Source: JANNXQ01 sp031425095 (lineage in GTDB: Bacteria > Verrucomicrobiota > Verrucomicrobiia > Chthoniobacterales > Chthoniobacteraceae). Taken from it: DNA of 22,656 bases. Shown one piece after another: positions 7,148 through 14,442 of this stretch (its first letter is position 1; the number at the start of each line of letters is the position of its first letter). A model generated the notes under the pieces. That model was not told where the DNA came from. It ran no database searches and was given only the letters and a program-made list of their open reading frames with translations. The position numbers and the translations under genes are program-made. Where the stretch lies: the NCBI GenBank assembly GCA_031425095.1, contig JANPIS010000406.1:1-22656 (forward strand), given 5' to 3'.

Positions 7148-7819
7148 CTACCTCACCGGGCGAATCCGCTGCCACACGCCGTTGCGATCCTTTTCCCAGA
7201 TGAATCCATCCTTCACCCGGGAGTGGGATGCACCCAGCGCGCCGCTGCCTCCGATACTCGCAGTCGGTCGCGGAGCCGGAGGTGCCGCAGAGGTGCGCGG
7301 AGCTGGCGTTGGCGTCGCTGATGCTGTCGCTGCAGTCGGATGGGGACGCGCGGCCTGCATCTTCCGCAATGCGTTTTGGGCGGCGGTGTCCGCTCCCGCC
7401 ATGTGTCGCGCGATTCGCAGATCGTTAGTCACCTGATCGGGACGCAGGGTCAGCTTGTGTCCACCCGGTGCGAGATATTCCATCGGCCCGGTTTGCTGGA
7501 GTTGCGTGCCCGGCAGCAGGCCAGTGATCCCATCCCCGGTCTCCACGGAAGCCTTCGCCACCAGGAAGTACACGCCTAGCGGCGCGGTGTAGTTCGGCGC
7601 TGGTGTCGCGGCGGCCACGCGGGGCTCGGGTGTCGGTGGCGCGGGTGTTGGCGTGGTGGGAGTCGGCGTGGCGGTGGAGATTTCGGGTGGCGCTTCCGGC
7701 GGTGCGTCGGCGATTGGCTTTTTACAACCGACCAGCAGCAGTGCCCCCAGGACTGTGAAAGTCCCAGCACCGAGCAGAACGCTGCGGGCTTTCTCGCAAT
7801 AGGAACTGACCGTCCTCAT
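7148..7819 (-). CDS. Putative lipoprotein with SH3-like region
   Basis: A 223-aa protein with a hydrophobic N-terminus and a lipobox (LLVGC, Cys32), so likely lipid-anchored. A proline/threonine-rich linker (about residues 40-75, repeats of PTP/TPAP) leads to a compact domain around 78-150 (LGVYFLVAKA, GITGLLPGTQL, VTNDLRIA). The domain resembles small SH3-like modules that I associate with Verrucomicrobia proteins. A second low-complexity Pro/Ala/Thr stretch and a short C-terminal IWEKDRNGVWQRI follow. The start ATG at 7819 puts the lipobox at a normal distance; an ATG 11 codons upstream is possible. It lies between hflC and the branching enzyme on the same strand. Function unknown. Confidence 0.7.
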   Translation of the reverse strand: MRTVSSYCEKARSVLLGAGTFTVLGALLLVGCKKPIADAPPEAPPEISTATPTPTTPTPAPPTPEPRVAAATPAPNYTAPLGVYFLVAKASVETGDGITGLLPGTQLQQTGPMEYLAPGGHKLTLRPDQVTNDLRIARHMAGADTAAQNALRKMQAARPHPTAATASATPTPAPRTSAAPPAPRPTASIGGSGALGASHSRVKDGFIWEKDRNGVWQRIRPVR

Positions 7820-7889
7820 ATGGGAAAAAGCTGCCCCGTTGCGGCCTCCCAAGCCAAGCCAAAACTGCCCGGCTTCCGACCCTGGCTGC

Positions 7890-8957
7890 CTACTGGTTTG
7901 CCCCGTCCGCCGGAGGTGCGGCCGGAGCCGGAGGCGGCGCGGCCGCAGCGGGCGGAATCCGGGTCGGCGTGGCTTTCGATGAGGGATTCGGGTTCGGGCT
8001 CTTGAGGTAGCGGAAGAGGTCCCCTTCGGTCGTGAAAACGACGCTCGTGTCGGTCGTGATGCTCTTCTTCAGGGTGTCCATCGCCTTCATGAATTCAAAC
8101 ATCTCGCCGGCCGCCGGAGTTTGGTTGTAGGCCCGCGCGTAGATGTCGGTCGCCTTCGCATCGGCGGCGCCCTCGATCTCCTGAATCTTCTTGTAAGCCT
8201 CCGACTCGATCAGCTTCAGATCGCGATCACGATTGCCGAGGATCTTCGCGGCTTCTCCTGCGCCCTCCGAGCGAAAGCGCTCCGCGATCTGCATACGCTC
8301 GGAGACCATCCGATCGTAGATCGTGCGGCTCACGGCGGGGTTGTAATTGATGCGTTTGAAGCGGACGTCGAGCAGTTCGATGCCGAGTTCGGCGGCTTTC
8401 GGTCGGGCGCTGCTCAGGATGTCGCGCTCGAGGATGGGTCGGCCAAATTGAATGGAGGGAAGGGTGCCAACGCGGGCGCCCGATCCGGTGGCAGTGCCGG
8501 CAATCAGGTTTGGATCGCTGGCTGCCTGGCGGTCCTTGGTGCTACGGACGACTTCGATGAGGCTGTGTCGCGCCACCACGTTACGACTTTCGCTCCCGAT
8601 GATCGAGTCGAGCCGCGAATGCGCCGTGCGGATATCGCGGAGCTGCAGAAAGAAGGTGAGAGGATCGACGATCTTCCAGCGTGCAAAGGTATCGACCACG
8701 ATGTTGGCCTTATCCTTCGTCGGCATCTGAGCGGACGGGCCGTCCCACTCGAGCACGTGTTTCGGGATGCGATTCACATGCTGGATGAAAGGCACCTTGA
8801 AATGCAGACCCGGCTTGGTGATCGGCGAGCCGACCACTTCACTGAATTGCGTGACGATGACCTGCTCGCGCATATCCACGGTGTAGGCGGACGCAAAGGC
8901 GAGCACGCCGGCGACCAGCGCGCCCAACGCGACAAGAGGGGAGGTGAGAGTCTTCAT
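7890..8957 (-). CDS. hflC: HflC, SPFH/prohibitin-domain membrane protein
   Basis: A 355-aa protein. HflC with HflK forms the cage-like membrane complex that in E. coli regulates the FtsH protease. An N-terminal membrane anchor (about residues 8-25) is followed by an SPFH domain (VDMREQVIVTQFSEVVG, PGLHFKVPFIQ) and a long helical region with FKRINYN, GAGEAAKILG and AADAKATDIYARAYNQ, which are typical HflC features. It ends with a Pro/Ala-rich tail (about 320-355) that E. coli HflC lacks. Its ATG overlaps the hflK stop in ATGA, so the two are translationally coupled. No ftsH is visible nearby. Confidence 0.93.
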   Translation of the reverse strand: MKTLTSPLVALGALVAGVLAFASAYTVDMREQVIVTQFSEVVGSPITKPGLHFKVPFIQHVNRIPKHVLEWDGPSAQMPTKDKANIVVDTFARWKIVDPLTFFLQLRDIRTAHSRLDSIIGSESRNVVARHSLIEVVRSTKDRQAASDPNLIAGTATGSGARVGTLPSIQFGRPILERDILSSARPKAAELGIELLDVRFKRINYNPAVSRTIYDRMVSERMQIAERFRSEGAGEAAKILGNRDRDLKLIESEAYKKIQEIEGAADAKATDIYARAYNQTPAAGEMFEFMKAMDTLKKSITTDTSVVFTTEGDLFRYLKSPNPNPSSKATPTRIPPAAAAPPPAPAAPPADGANQ

Positions 8958-9973
8958 GGGCGTGGACGAGGAGCAGATGCGGACGGTGCAGCGGTTGCGG
9001 GCGCGGCCTGGCGGAGCTGCATCAGCGGGAGAAATTGCGGGACGTGTTCGTCGAGGATGACCTTGTTCGTGAGCGTCGGAAGGATCTCCGCCATCGTCTC
9101 GAGGTAGATGCGCTTGCGGGTGACGTCGGGAGCTTTCTGATACTCGTTGAGGACGGCGATGAAGCGGCTGGCGTCGCCCTGCGCTTCATTCACGCGCTTG
9201 AGCGCATAGCCTTCGGCAGCGCTGATCTTCTGCTCGGCCTCACCGCGGGTGCGGGGAATGATCCGGTTGTATTCACCACTGGCCTGATTGATGAGCTGCT
9301 CCTTCTCCTGCTGCGCGCGATTCACTTCGTCGAAGCTGGTTTGCACGGGTTGCGGCGGGTTCACATTTCCGAGCAGCACCTGATCGATCTGCAGTCCCAT
9401 GCCGAGCTCCGCGACGCTCTTTTGCATCCGCTCGAGGCACTGCGTTTCCATTTCCTGCCGACCAATGGTGAGCACCTCGTCCACGGTGCGGTCGCCCACG
9501 ATGCCCCGCATCACGGATTCCGAGATGGCTCGGAGGGTGGCCGTCGGATCGTTGAAGTTGAAAAGGAATTCGCGCGGGTCCGAGATGTGATACTGCACGG
9601 CCCACTCGATGAGCGCGGAATTGAGGTCGCCACTCACCATCGCCTTCTCCTCCTCGGGATTTTGGCTTGCCTGATAGAGGTTCGTCGCGCCGCGAGTGCT
9701 GTAGCCAAACTCCAGCTTGAGCTGTCGCTTCACGGGCACAACCTCCGCGATATCGATGCCCCAAGGGAGCTTGAAGTGCAGTCCCGGCTCCGCAGTGCTC
9801 GAGTAAGCGCCGAATCGCTGCACTACGGCGACGGAGTCTGTGGGCACGGTGTAGAAGCAGCCGAGCACGCCGATGACGACCACCAGCCCAATCAGACCAG
9901 CGACAATCACGCGCGCATTTGCCCAAGTCGGGAAGTGGATTGGGCGAGGGGAATTCGGGTATTCGCGAGGCAT
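8954..9973 (-). CDS. hflK: HflK, SPFH/prohibitin-domain membrane protein
   Basis: A 339-aa partner of HflC. A short cytoplasmic N-terminus precedes a single membrane segment (about residues 18-43) and the SPFH domain (TVPTDSVAVVQRFGAY, GLHFKLPWGID). HflK-typical sequence follows: YHISDPREFLFNFNDP, MRGIVGDRTVDEVLT, and the coiled-coil region DEVNRAQQEKEQLINQASGEYN. It is shorter than E. coli HflK (about 419 aa) because it lacks the glycine-rich N-terminal extension. The start ATG at 9973 lies 131 bp after the O-antigen ligase-like gene, with no obvious terminator between them. Confidence 0.93.
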   Translation of the reverse strand: MPREYPNSPRPIHFPTWANARVIVAGLIGLVVVIGVLGCFYTVPTDSVAVVQRFGAYSSTAEPGLHFKLPWGIDIAEVVPVKRQLKLEFGYSTRGATNLYQASQNPEEEKAMVSGDLNSALIEWAVQYHISDPREFLFNFNDPTATLRAISESVMRGIVGDRTVDEVLTIGRQEMETQCLERMQKSVAELGMGLQIDQVLLGNVNPPQPVQTSFDEVNRAQQEKEQLINQASGEYNRIIPRTRGEAEQKISAAEGYALKRVNEAQGDASRFIAVLNEYQKAPDVTRKRIYLETMAEILPTLTNKVILDEHVPQFLPLMQLRQAAPATAAPSASAPRPRP

Positions 9974-10104
9974 GGTTAGGGTGTTGGAAAGATGAGACTA
10001 GCGCCCGGGAGTGTTGTGGCAACCTGGGCGGTGCGAATTCGGAGTGCCTGTTCCTCCGTGGGTGGCGCGACCGCTCGCGCGCTGGCCGCAGATCTGCCGC
10101 GGCG

Positions 10105-12030
10105 TCAGCGGCCCAACTTGGGCGCGTCGTTTTCTGAGCCAGTTCGCTGGATCTTCCGCTCTTTTGAGAGACGTTCGAGGGCGAGGTGGGCTGGGAGTGA
10201 CCCGCGCTCTACGGCCAACTGATACGCCTTCTTCGCATCCTCGAGCCTTCCCTGCATTTCGAGATGGCCCGCGTAGGCGGCCCGCACTTGCCCGGAGTTC
10301 GGGTCGATCTCCAAGGCGCGTTGGTAGAGAGGAGCGGACTCAGAGAAGAGCCGCATGTCATCGTAGGTCCAGCAAAGCCCGAGAAGAAGATTTCGGTCCA
10401 TCGGCGCGAGTTCCAGCGCCCGCTTGTAAACCTCGACGGATTCCTGGAGATATCTCATGCGGGCCTCGGGCAGATGAGTGGAATGCGCGGCGAGGGCAAA
10501 GAGCGCATCGCCAAGCGACCGATAGAGATCCAGGTTTTTCGGATCTCGCTCGAGCCCGAGCCGCGCGAGCTTTTCGGCGTCTTGGGCGATTTCCTTTTTG
10601 TCCAGAAACTTCCAATCCGACAGGATGCGCTCGGCGCGGTAGCTGTAGTACGCGCCGTATCCGAAGTTCAGCCCGGAAAACAGCATCCACGCGCCAAGTG
10701 CCGGGGCGATCAGGCGGGCTGCAGTTGGGAGCGTGAAGACAGGCTCGTGTTCGCCGGTCTTGCTGGAAGCTGGAATACTGCCTGGATTCGCGAGCAGGCC
10801 GAAAACGATAGCCATCAAGAGCGCGTTCGCCGGGATGTGGAGATTGAAGTCCACCATCGAGTGGATCACGTAAGCGGCAACGCAGCTCAGCGCCCCAATG
10901 GTGAGCGCGAGCGAATTGCTTCCGGCTGCGAGTCGGGAGCCGCGGAGATGGGCCGACAATTCGCCGATCGACCGCCATCCAGCGCGCAGATGTGTCGTGA
11001 GCATGAAGAGAAAGCAGGCGAATCCGACCAAACCGAACTCGGCGAGGAGTTGGACGTAGTCATTGTGGCTGTAGATTGGATCCGTTTGGACGACGGCTCC
11101 ACGGAACATCCGGCCGTAATACACGTAGGTGGCGCTTCCCGTTCCGAAAATCGGGCTGAGGGTGAACTGCTGCAGCGCCGCCTTCCACAGGGACGCGCGG
11201 AACGGAACATCTGCAGTCGCGCCTTCGACCCGGGAGCGGAGCAAGTCACTGCCTTGGACGATGGCGTAGGCCGTGAACGCGAGAGTCGCGGTAAGGACGA
11301 CGACCGCGAATACGATCGCCCAAACGTTCCCATGACTTCTGCGCTCCCTGGCCATGAAACAGAGCAGCACGAAGACAAACAATCCAGCCAGAGTGCTCGC
11401 ATACCCCCCCCGGCTCCCGGTGAGCAACAAGGCGGCCGCACACATGAGGGCGCCGTAGCCTGCGACCAAGCGCCCCCACAATTTCCAGCGGCCCCACCAG
11501 GCGACACCAATGCCTAGCAGCAAAGCGAGTTCGAGGAAACCGGCCAGCTGATTCGGATTGCCGAAAAACCCACTCGCACGCTTCCCATAGTCTGCCCGGG
11601 GAAGGTCGGTGAATATCATGAAATTCTCCCCTTTGAAATACTGGATGGCGCCAACCAAGCCGTTGGCGCAGCCGAGCAGTAACAGCACCGCCACGAGCCA
11701 TACGCGCAGACGCGGTGAGGTCACGTAGAACGCAAACAGGAGGTAAACCACTGCGCTGCCGAGGATCGCAAACAGATCGGGGCGGGCAATAAAATCGACC
11801 GGGGAAAGCAGCGTCCGGACGCCCAGGTATCCAAAGAAAACAACCGCGCTCAGCAGCGGCCATCGGCACTTTTCGGGCAGGTGTATTTTTGAGAAGGGAA
11901 ACCAACTCACCATTGCCCCACAGGCCACGAAAGCGTACGCCGGTAAGCTCGACGCAAGAATCCAGCCACCGCGGAGCAACTGCATCACCACAAGCGCGAC
12001 AACGAGCAACCCAAAAATGAAGTATTGCAC
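10105..12030 (-). CDS. O-antigen ligase/Wzy_C family membrane protein with TPR domain
   Basis: A 641-aa inner-membrane protein. About ten to twelve hydrophobic segments fill residues 1-460. Wzy_C/WaaL-family motifs are visible: FFGNPNQLAGF (155-165), LLTGSRGGY (202-210) and SHNDYVQLLAEFGLVGF (321-337), which lies in or next to a large periplasmic loop. The C-terminal 150 residues are soluble and contain TPR-like repeats (LGLERDPKNLDLYRSLGDAL, the pair around 533-579, AYAGHLEMQGRLEDAKKAY). Family members ligate or polymerise lipid-linked glycans, or modify proteins with glycan; which applies here cannot be read from sequence. The start is GTG at 12030, just after the tandem terminators at 12061-12131. 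No other polysaccharide genes are adjacent. Confidence 0.88.
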   Translation of the reverse strand: MQYFIFGLLVVALVVMQLLRGGWILASSLPAYAFVACGAMVSWFPFSKIHLPEKCRWPLLSAVVFFGYLGVRTLLSPVDFIARPDLFAILGSAVVYLLFAFYVTSPRLRVWLVAVLLLLGCANGLVGAIQYFKGENFMIFTDLPRADYGKRASGFFGNPNQLAGFLELALLLGIGVAWWGRWKLWGRLVAGYGALMCAAALLLTGSRGGYASTLAGLFVFVLLCFMARERRSHGNVWAIVFAVVVLTATLAFTAYAIVQGSDLLRSRVEGATADVPFRASLWKAALQQFTLSPIFGTGSATYVYYGRMFRGAVVQTDPIYSHNDYVQLLAEFGLVGFACFLFMLTTHLRAGWRSIGELSAHLRGSRLAAGSNSLALTIGALSCVAAYVIHSMVDFNLHIPANALLMAIVFGLLANPGSIPASSKTGEHEPVFTLPTAARLIAPALGAWMLFSGLNFGYGAYYSYRAERILSDWKFLDKKEIAQDAEKLARLGLERDPKNLDLYRSLGDALFALAAHSTHLPEARMRYLQESVEVYKRALELAPMDRNLLLGLCWTYDDMRLFSESAPLYQRALEIDPNSGQVRAAYAGHLEMQGRLEDAKKAYQLAVERGSLPAHLALERLSKERKIQRTGSENDAPKLGR

Positions 12031-12060
12031 GCTGCAATTCTACGATTTGACCAGAGATCA

Positions 12061-12095
12061 AAAACCCCCGGTCACACAACGTGGCCGGGGGTTTT
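12061..12095 (-). terminator. Rho-independent terminator after small exported protein
   Basis: AAAACCCCCGG (12061-12071) pairs with CCGGGGGTTTT (12085-12095). Allowing one G-T pair, the stem extends to 15 bp with a 5-nt loop. On the minus strand it ends in TTTTT. It ends the unit PEP-CTERM 3 plus 71-aa protein and lies just 31 bp before the GTG start of the next gene. Confidence 0.88.
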
Positions 12096-12106
12096 GAAGG
12101 AGTCTT

Positions 12107-12131
12107 AAGAGTGCTGTGAACCAGCACTCTT
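12107..12131 (-). terminator. Second hairpin, tandem with the terminator
   Basis: A perfect 10-bp stem AAGAGTGCTG/CAGCACTCTT with a 5-nt loop begins 8 nt after the stop of the 71-aa gene. It has no good T-run on the minus strand, so it may protect the mRNA 3' end or back up the main terminator. Confidence 0.6.
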
Positions 12132-12139
12132 TCCGCACA

Positions 12140-12355
12140 TCACGGAGTCGTTGGGCAAGGGCCGAGTTGAGTGAGGGGAACCGCCTGATAGCGGGTCAAC
12201 AGATACTGTGGAATCTGGATCGTCCGATTGCGGAAGCAGATGACGATCAAGTCCGTGGGGTCGGCAGCAGCACGCAGCGGAGCCAAAACGGAAAAAGCAG
12301 AAGCTCCGGCCACGAGCGCCAGAAGGAGTGAAACGGAACGCTTGGATTTATTCAT
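12140..12355 (-). CDS. Small exported protein with C-terminal C...LGPC motif
   Basis: A 71-aa protein. A Sec signal peptide (KSKR, then a hydrophobic stretch, cleavage near RAAA|DPTD at residue 31) leaves about 40 mature residues. The mature part, with Cys40 and Cys67, reads VICFRNRTIQIP...YLLTRYQ...LGPC. Its spacing resembles the short VCHKGKTITV...AHL...GDTLGPC motif that I recall at the C-termini of many secreted bacterial proteins, but the histidines of that motif are absent. The two cysteines may form a disulfide. It follows PEP-CTERM gene 3 by 62 bp with no terminator between, then two hairpins close the unit, so co-expression is likely. Function unknown. Confidence 0.65.
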   Translation of the reverse strand: MNKSKRSVSLLLALVAGASAFSVLAPLRAAADPTDLIVICFRNRTIQIPQYLLTRYQAVPLTQLGPCPTTP

Positions 12356-12417
12356 GATGTGTTTTTGTTCGGTTGGGACAGTCTTTGCAAGGCCAAATTG
12401 CCGGAATGTGATGAGTC

Positions 12418-13269
12418 TTAGGCCGCAGTCCGGGATTTCCGTTTGCGACCGCCAGCACAGACTCCGAACATCGCAAGGCCGAAGAGCACAGTGGAGGGCT
12501 CAGGAATCGGTGCGAAGGTGGATGCCAGCCCGGAGCCGAAACCTGAGAGCACCGCGCTGTCCACGACGTTGAAGAACAAATAATTCGTACGCAGCACAAG
12601 CCAGTTGCTGCGCTCTCCTGCGTCGATGGTCTGAGGCGTCGTTGTGACCAAGTCCCCGTCTGGGTCGAGATTGTTAAATTGGGAAGGATCAAAATCAAAC
12701 GCTGCACCGCCTCCGAAGAAATCTGGGCTATCAAAAACCGGATCACGATCGGCACTGAAGACATTGCTGGTCGCGCCCGGCTTGTTTGAGGTTGTGCCCG
12801 TCCATCCAGAGGACAGTCCGTCCAGAGTCAGCCCAGCCAAACCGTCCGTCCGGAACGTGGCTTCAACAGGGTTCGTCGGATCGGTCAAAGCCCAGCCGGG
12901 GATTGCGATGCGCCAAATGTCGTTGCCAACATCCGGACCGCCCAAGCTTGTGTTGATCACCTGATAGTAGAAATCAAGCCCGCCAACGGTGTTAGCGACG
13001 ACCATTGAGCGCAGCGTTCCCTGATAGGTGTTCGGGTTTACGATCGTACCAACCCAATTCTGTTCCGAAGAGGCGATGACCGTTCCGCCCAAAGAATCCG
13101 GGCCGAGCGTGCTTCCACTTAGGGGAGTGGAACCGGGGAATCCGGGTGCGTTGTCCGGAAGGGGCACGAACGCCGCTTTTGCGGAAACAGTGCCGAGGGC
13201 TGCAGTGACGCCGGCCACGGCGGTGATCCAGAGGTAATGTTTGGATGAGGAGGTCTTCATCAGTGTCAT
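12418..13269 (-). CDS. PEP-CTERM sorting domain protein 3
   Basis: A 283-aa exported protein and the third paralogue of the family. A signal peptide covers residues 1-33 (cleavage near AKA|AF). The C-terminus is IPEP at 255-258, a short hydrophobic helix with Cys271, and a basic tail GGRKRKSR. Ectodomain blocks match the other two copies: GTLRSMVV, LDFYYQV, a Trp-containing IWRIAIPGW, FDFDPSQF, WLVLRTN and LSGFGSGLAS. A longer insert around residues 180-215 separates it from the others, so it is probably the oldest branch. ATG at 13269 or the in-frame ATG three codons later could be used. It forms a probable two-gene unit with the 71-aa protein downstream. Confidence 0.9.
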   Translation of the reverse strand: MTLMKTSSSKHYLWITAVAGVTAALGTVSAKAAFVPLPDNAPGFPGSTPLSGSTLGPDSLGGTVIASSEQNWVGTIVNPNTYQGTLRSMVVANTVGGLDFYYQVINTSLGGPDVGNDIWRIAIPGWALTDPTNPVEATFRTDGLAGLTLDGLSSGWTGTTSNKPGATSNVFSADRDPVFDSPDFFGGGAAFDFDPSQFNNLDPDGDLVTTTPQTIDAGERSNWLVLRTNYLFFNVVDSAVLSGFGSGLASTFAPIPEPSTVLFGLAMFGVCAGGRKRKSRTAA

Positions 13270-13339
13270 GTTGGGGTGTTGGGTGTGGATTGTTTTGGGA
13301 GAGTGGTGATCTGGGCGACTGCCCTCACTTGCGGTGCTT

Positions 13340-13361
13340 CTATTCGATGGGGGTCGAATAG
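13340..13361. promoter_or_regulatory. 8-bp inverted repeat upstream of PEP-CTERM gene 3
   Basis: CTATTCGA (13340-13347) and TCGAATAG (13354-13361) flank a 6-nt TGGGGG spacer, 71-92 bp upstream of the PEP-CTERM 3 start. It could be an operator or a 5' leader hairpin. No T-run follows on either strand. Confidence 0.4.
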
Positions 13362-13500
13362 TCCAGTGAAATACCGATGAAGGATATGTGACGCATTAAA
13401 GGAGGGAAGCAGTTTTGCTGAGCTGGGGGACCGCTTCAGGATCAGAGAAACGTTTATCAACTTCGGGAAACTGTGTCTATGAAAAATTTTGAGCTTTTTA

Positions 13501-13675
13501 CAGTGGGCGAACTCGTTGTTTGCTCGGGAGCAAGTGGATCCATCTTACGGATCGGCCCTGATGCCTCGGCTACCAGGCCTGAGCGCCGAACTTGGTTGAG
13601 TTCGTTCCCGCGTCGAATCTGTGCTTCATGGAAATGCTAGTGCGTCACCGGAATGTGACGCTGAATAGCATTTTT
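13501..13675 (+). ncRNA. Candidate structured RNA or leader ending in a terminator
   Basis: On the plus strand several hairpins follow one another: TTGCTC/GAGCAA (520-533 of this kilobase), GATCC/GGATC (537-553), CTCGGC/GCC-GAG with one bulge (565-583), CGAACT/AGTTCG (587-604). The last is compound: AAATGCTA/TAGCATTT outside (13632-13673) and GCGTCAC/GTGACGC inside, followed directly by a T5 run. CGAACTC at 13508-13514 can also pair with GAGTTCG at 13598-13604, competing with the fourth hairpin. There is no gene upstream on this strand for which the terminator is needed. It may be a small RNA or an attenuating leader of the FmdB-like gene 142 bp away. I do not recognise a known RNA family. 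Confidence 0.3.
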
Positions 13676-13816
13676 CCCCTTGGCCAGACGGTTTTGCGAG
13701 TGATTCCCCCGCGCGCTTGATCTGTGCGGGGTGTGCTGGTTGTGTGTTCGCACCCCTGCTTTTTCCCGCTTTCGGCGCTGTTCAAAATCTCGTCGCCCGC
13801 CTCATCCTTCTCCATC

Positions 13817-14413
13817 ATGCCGATCTACGAGTACTTCTGCCCCAACAACAACAAGATCTATTCGTTCTTCGCTCGCAGTCTTGCATACGCGGGAGCGCAG
13901 CCGCGGTGTCCGGAGAACCCGAAATTTCAAATGGAGCGCATGATTTCCAGCTTTTCCGTGACGGGACGAGCGAGGGAAGAGGGCGAAGGCGCGCCGATCG
14001 ACGACCCGAATTTGGAAGCCGCTAGGTCGCAGATGGAGCGCGAGTTCGATTCGATGCACCCCGACAACCCAGATCCACGCCAGGTCGCCCGGATGCTTCG
14101 GACCATGACACGGCTCTCTGGCGAGAAGATGCCGGCGCAGATGGAGGAAGTGATGCGACGTCTCGAGGCCGGTGAAAGGCTTGACAAGCTGGAGGAGGAG
14201 TTTGGCGATGTTTCCGATACGATGGGAGCCGACCCGGGTGATGACGCTGCGCTGATTGGCTCCGGTGAGTTGAAAGCGCTCAAGGAGCGACTGAGGGCGG
14301 GGAGATCGCGACCGATGCGCGACCCGATAATGTATGATATGAGCGAATATGCTGTACTGCCGGTGAGCCGCCCGGCAAAGCCGCGCGGCTCAGCCCGGAA
14401 ACGGGCAAAATAA
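13817..14413 (+). CDS. FmdB-type zinc-ribbon family protein, degenerate
   Basis: A 198-aa cytosolic protein. MPIYEYFCP at the start is the hallmark of the FmdB/CxxC_CxxC_SSSS putative regulatory family. Each zinc knuckle, however, has one cysteine only (Cys8 in FCPNNN, Cys31 in PRCPEN), so a normal four-Cys zinc site cannot form. IYSFFARSLAYAG and MERMISSFSVTGR follow. The C-terminal two thirds are charged and helical (about 65-165, e.g. MRRLEAGERLDKLEEEFGDV), ending in a basic tail. The start was chosen at MPIYEY; the frame is open for 31 further codons upstream without similarity. The gene is convergent with the methyltransferase, 29 bp apart. Function unknown; a regulatory or assembly role is only a family guess. 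Confidence 0.75.
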   Translation: MPIYEYFCPNNNKIYSFFARSLAYAGAQPRCPENPKFQMERMISSFSVTGRAREEGEGAPIDDPNLEAARSQMEREFDSMHPDNPDPRQVARMLRTMTRLSGEKMPAQMEEVMRRLEAGERLDKLEEEFGDVSDTMGADPGDDAALIGSGELKALKERLRAGRSRPMRDPIMYDMSEYAVLPVSRPAKPRGSARKRAK

Positions 14414-14442
14414 CCCAGAGAGTGTGCGGCGCCACGCGGGAC

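Larger units (their letters stand above)
13270..13816. other. 547-bp divergent intergenic region
   Basis: No protein gene is credible here. The region must hold the promoters of PEP-CTERM gene 3 (leftward) and of the FmdB-like gene (rightward). It contains a hairpin at 13340-13361 and a series of hairpins at 13501-13675. It is lower in GC than the neighbouring genes between about 13330 and 13520. Confidence 0.6.

Noticed and set aside
5958..7436. A 492-codon plus-strand open frame opposite the branching enzyme
   Set aside because: The GH57 motifs lie on the minus strand. The plus frame has no recognisable features and runs across two unrelated minus-strand genes.
10264..11517. A 417-codon plus-strand open frame opposite the O-antigen ligase-like gene
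   Set aside because: The minus-strand protein has ordered membrane segments, family motifs and TPRs. The plus frame is highly charged and of low plausibility.
13266..13460. A 64-codon minus-strand open frame upstream of PEP-CTERM gene 3
   Set aside because: No signal, domain or ribosome-binding site is visible. It spans the likely promoter and the hairpin at 13340-13361.
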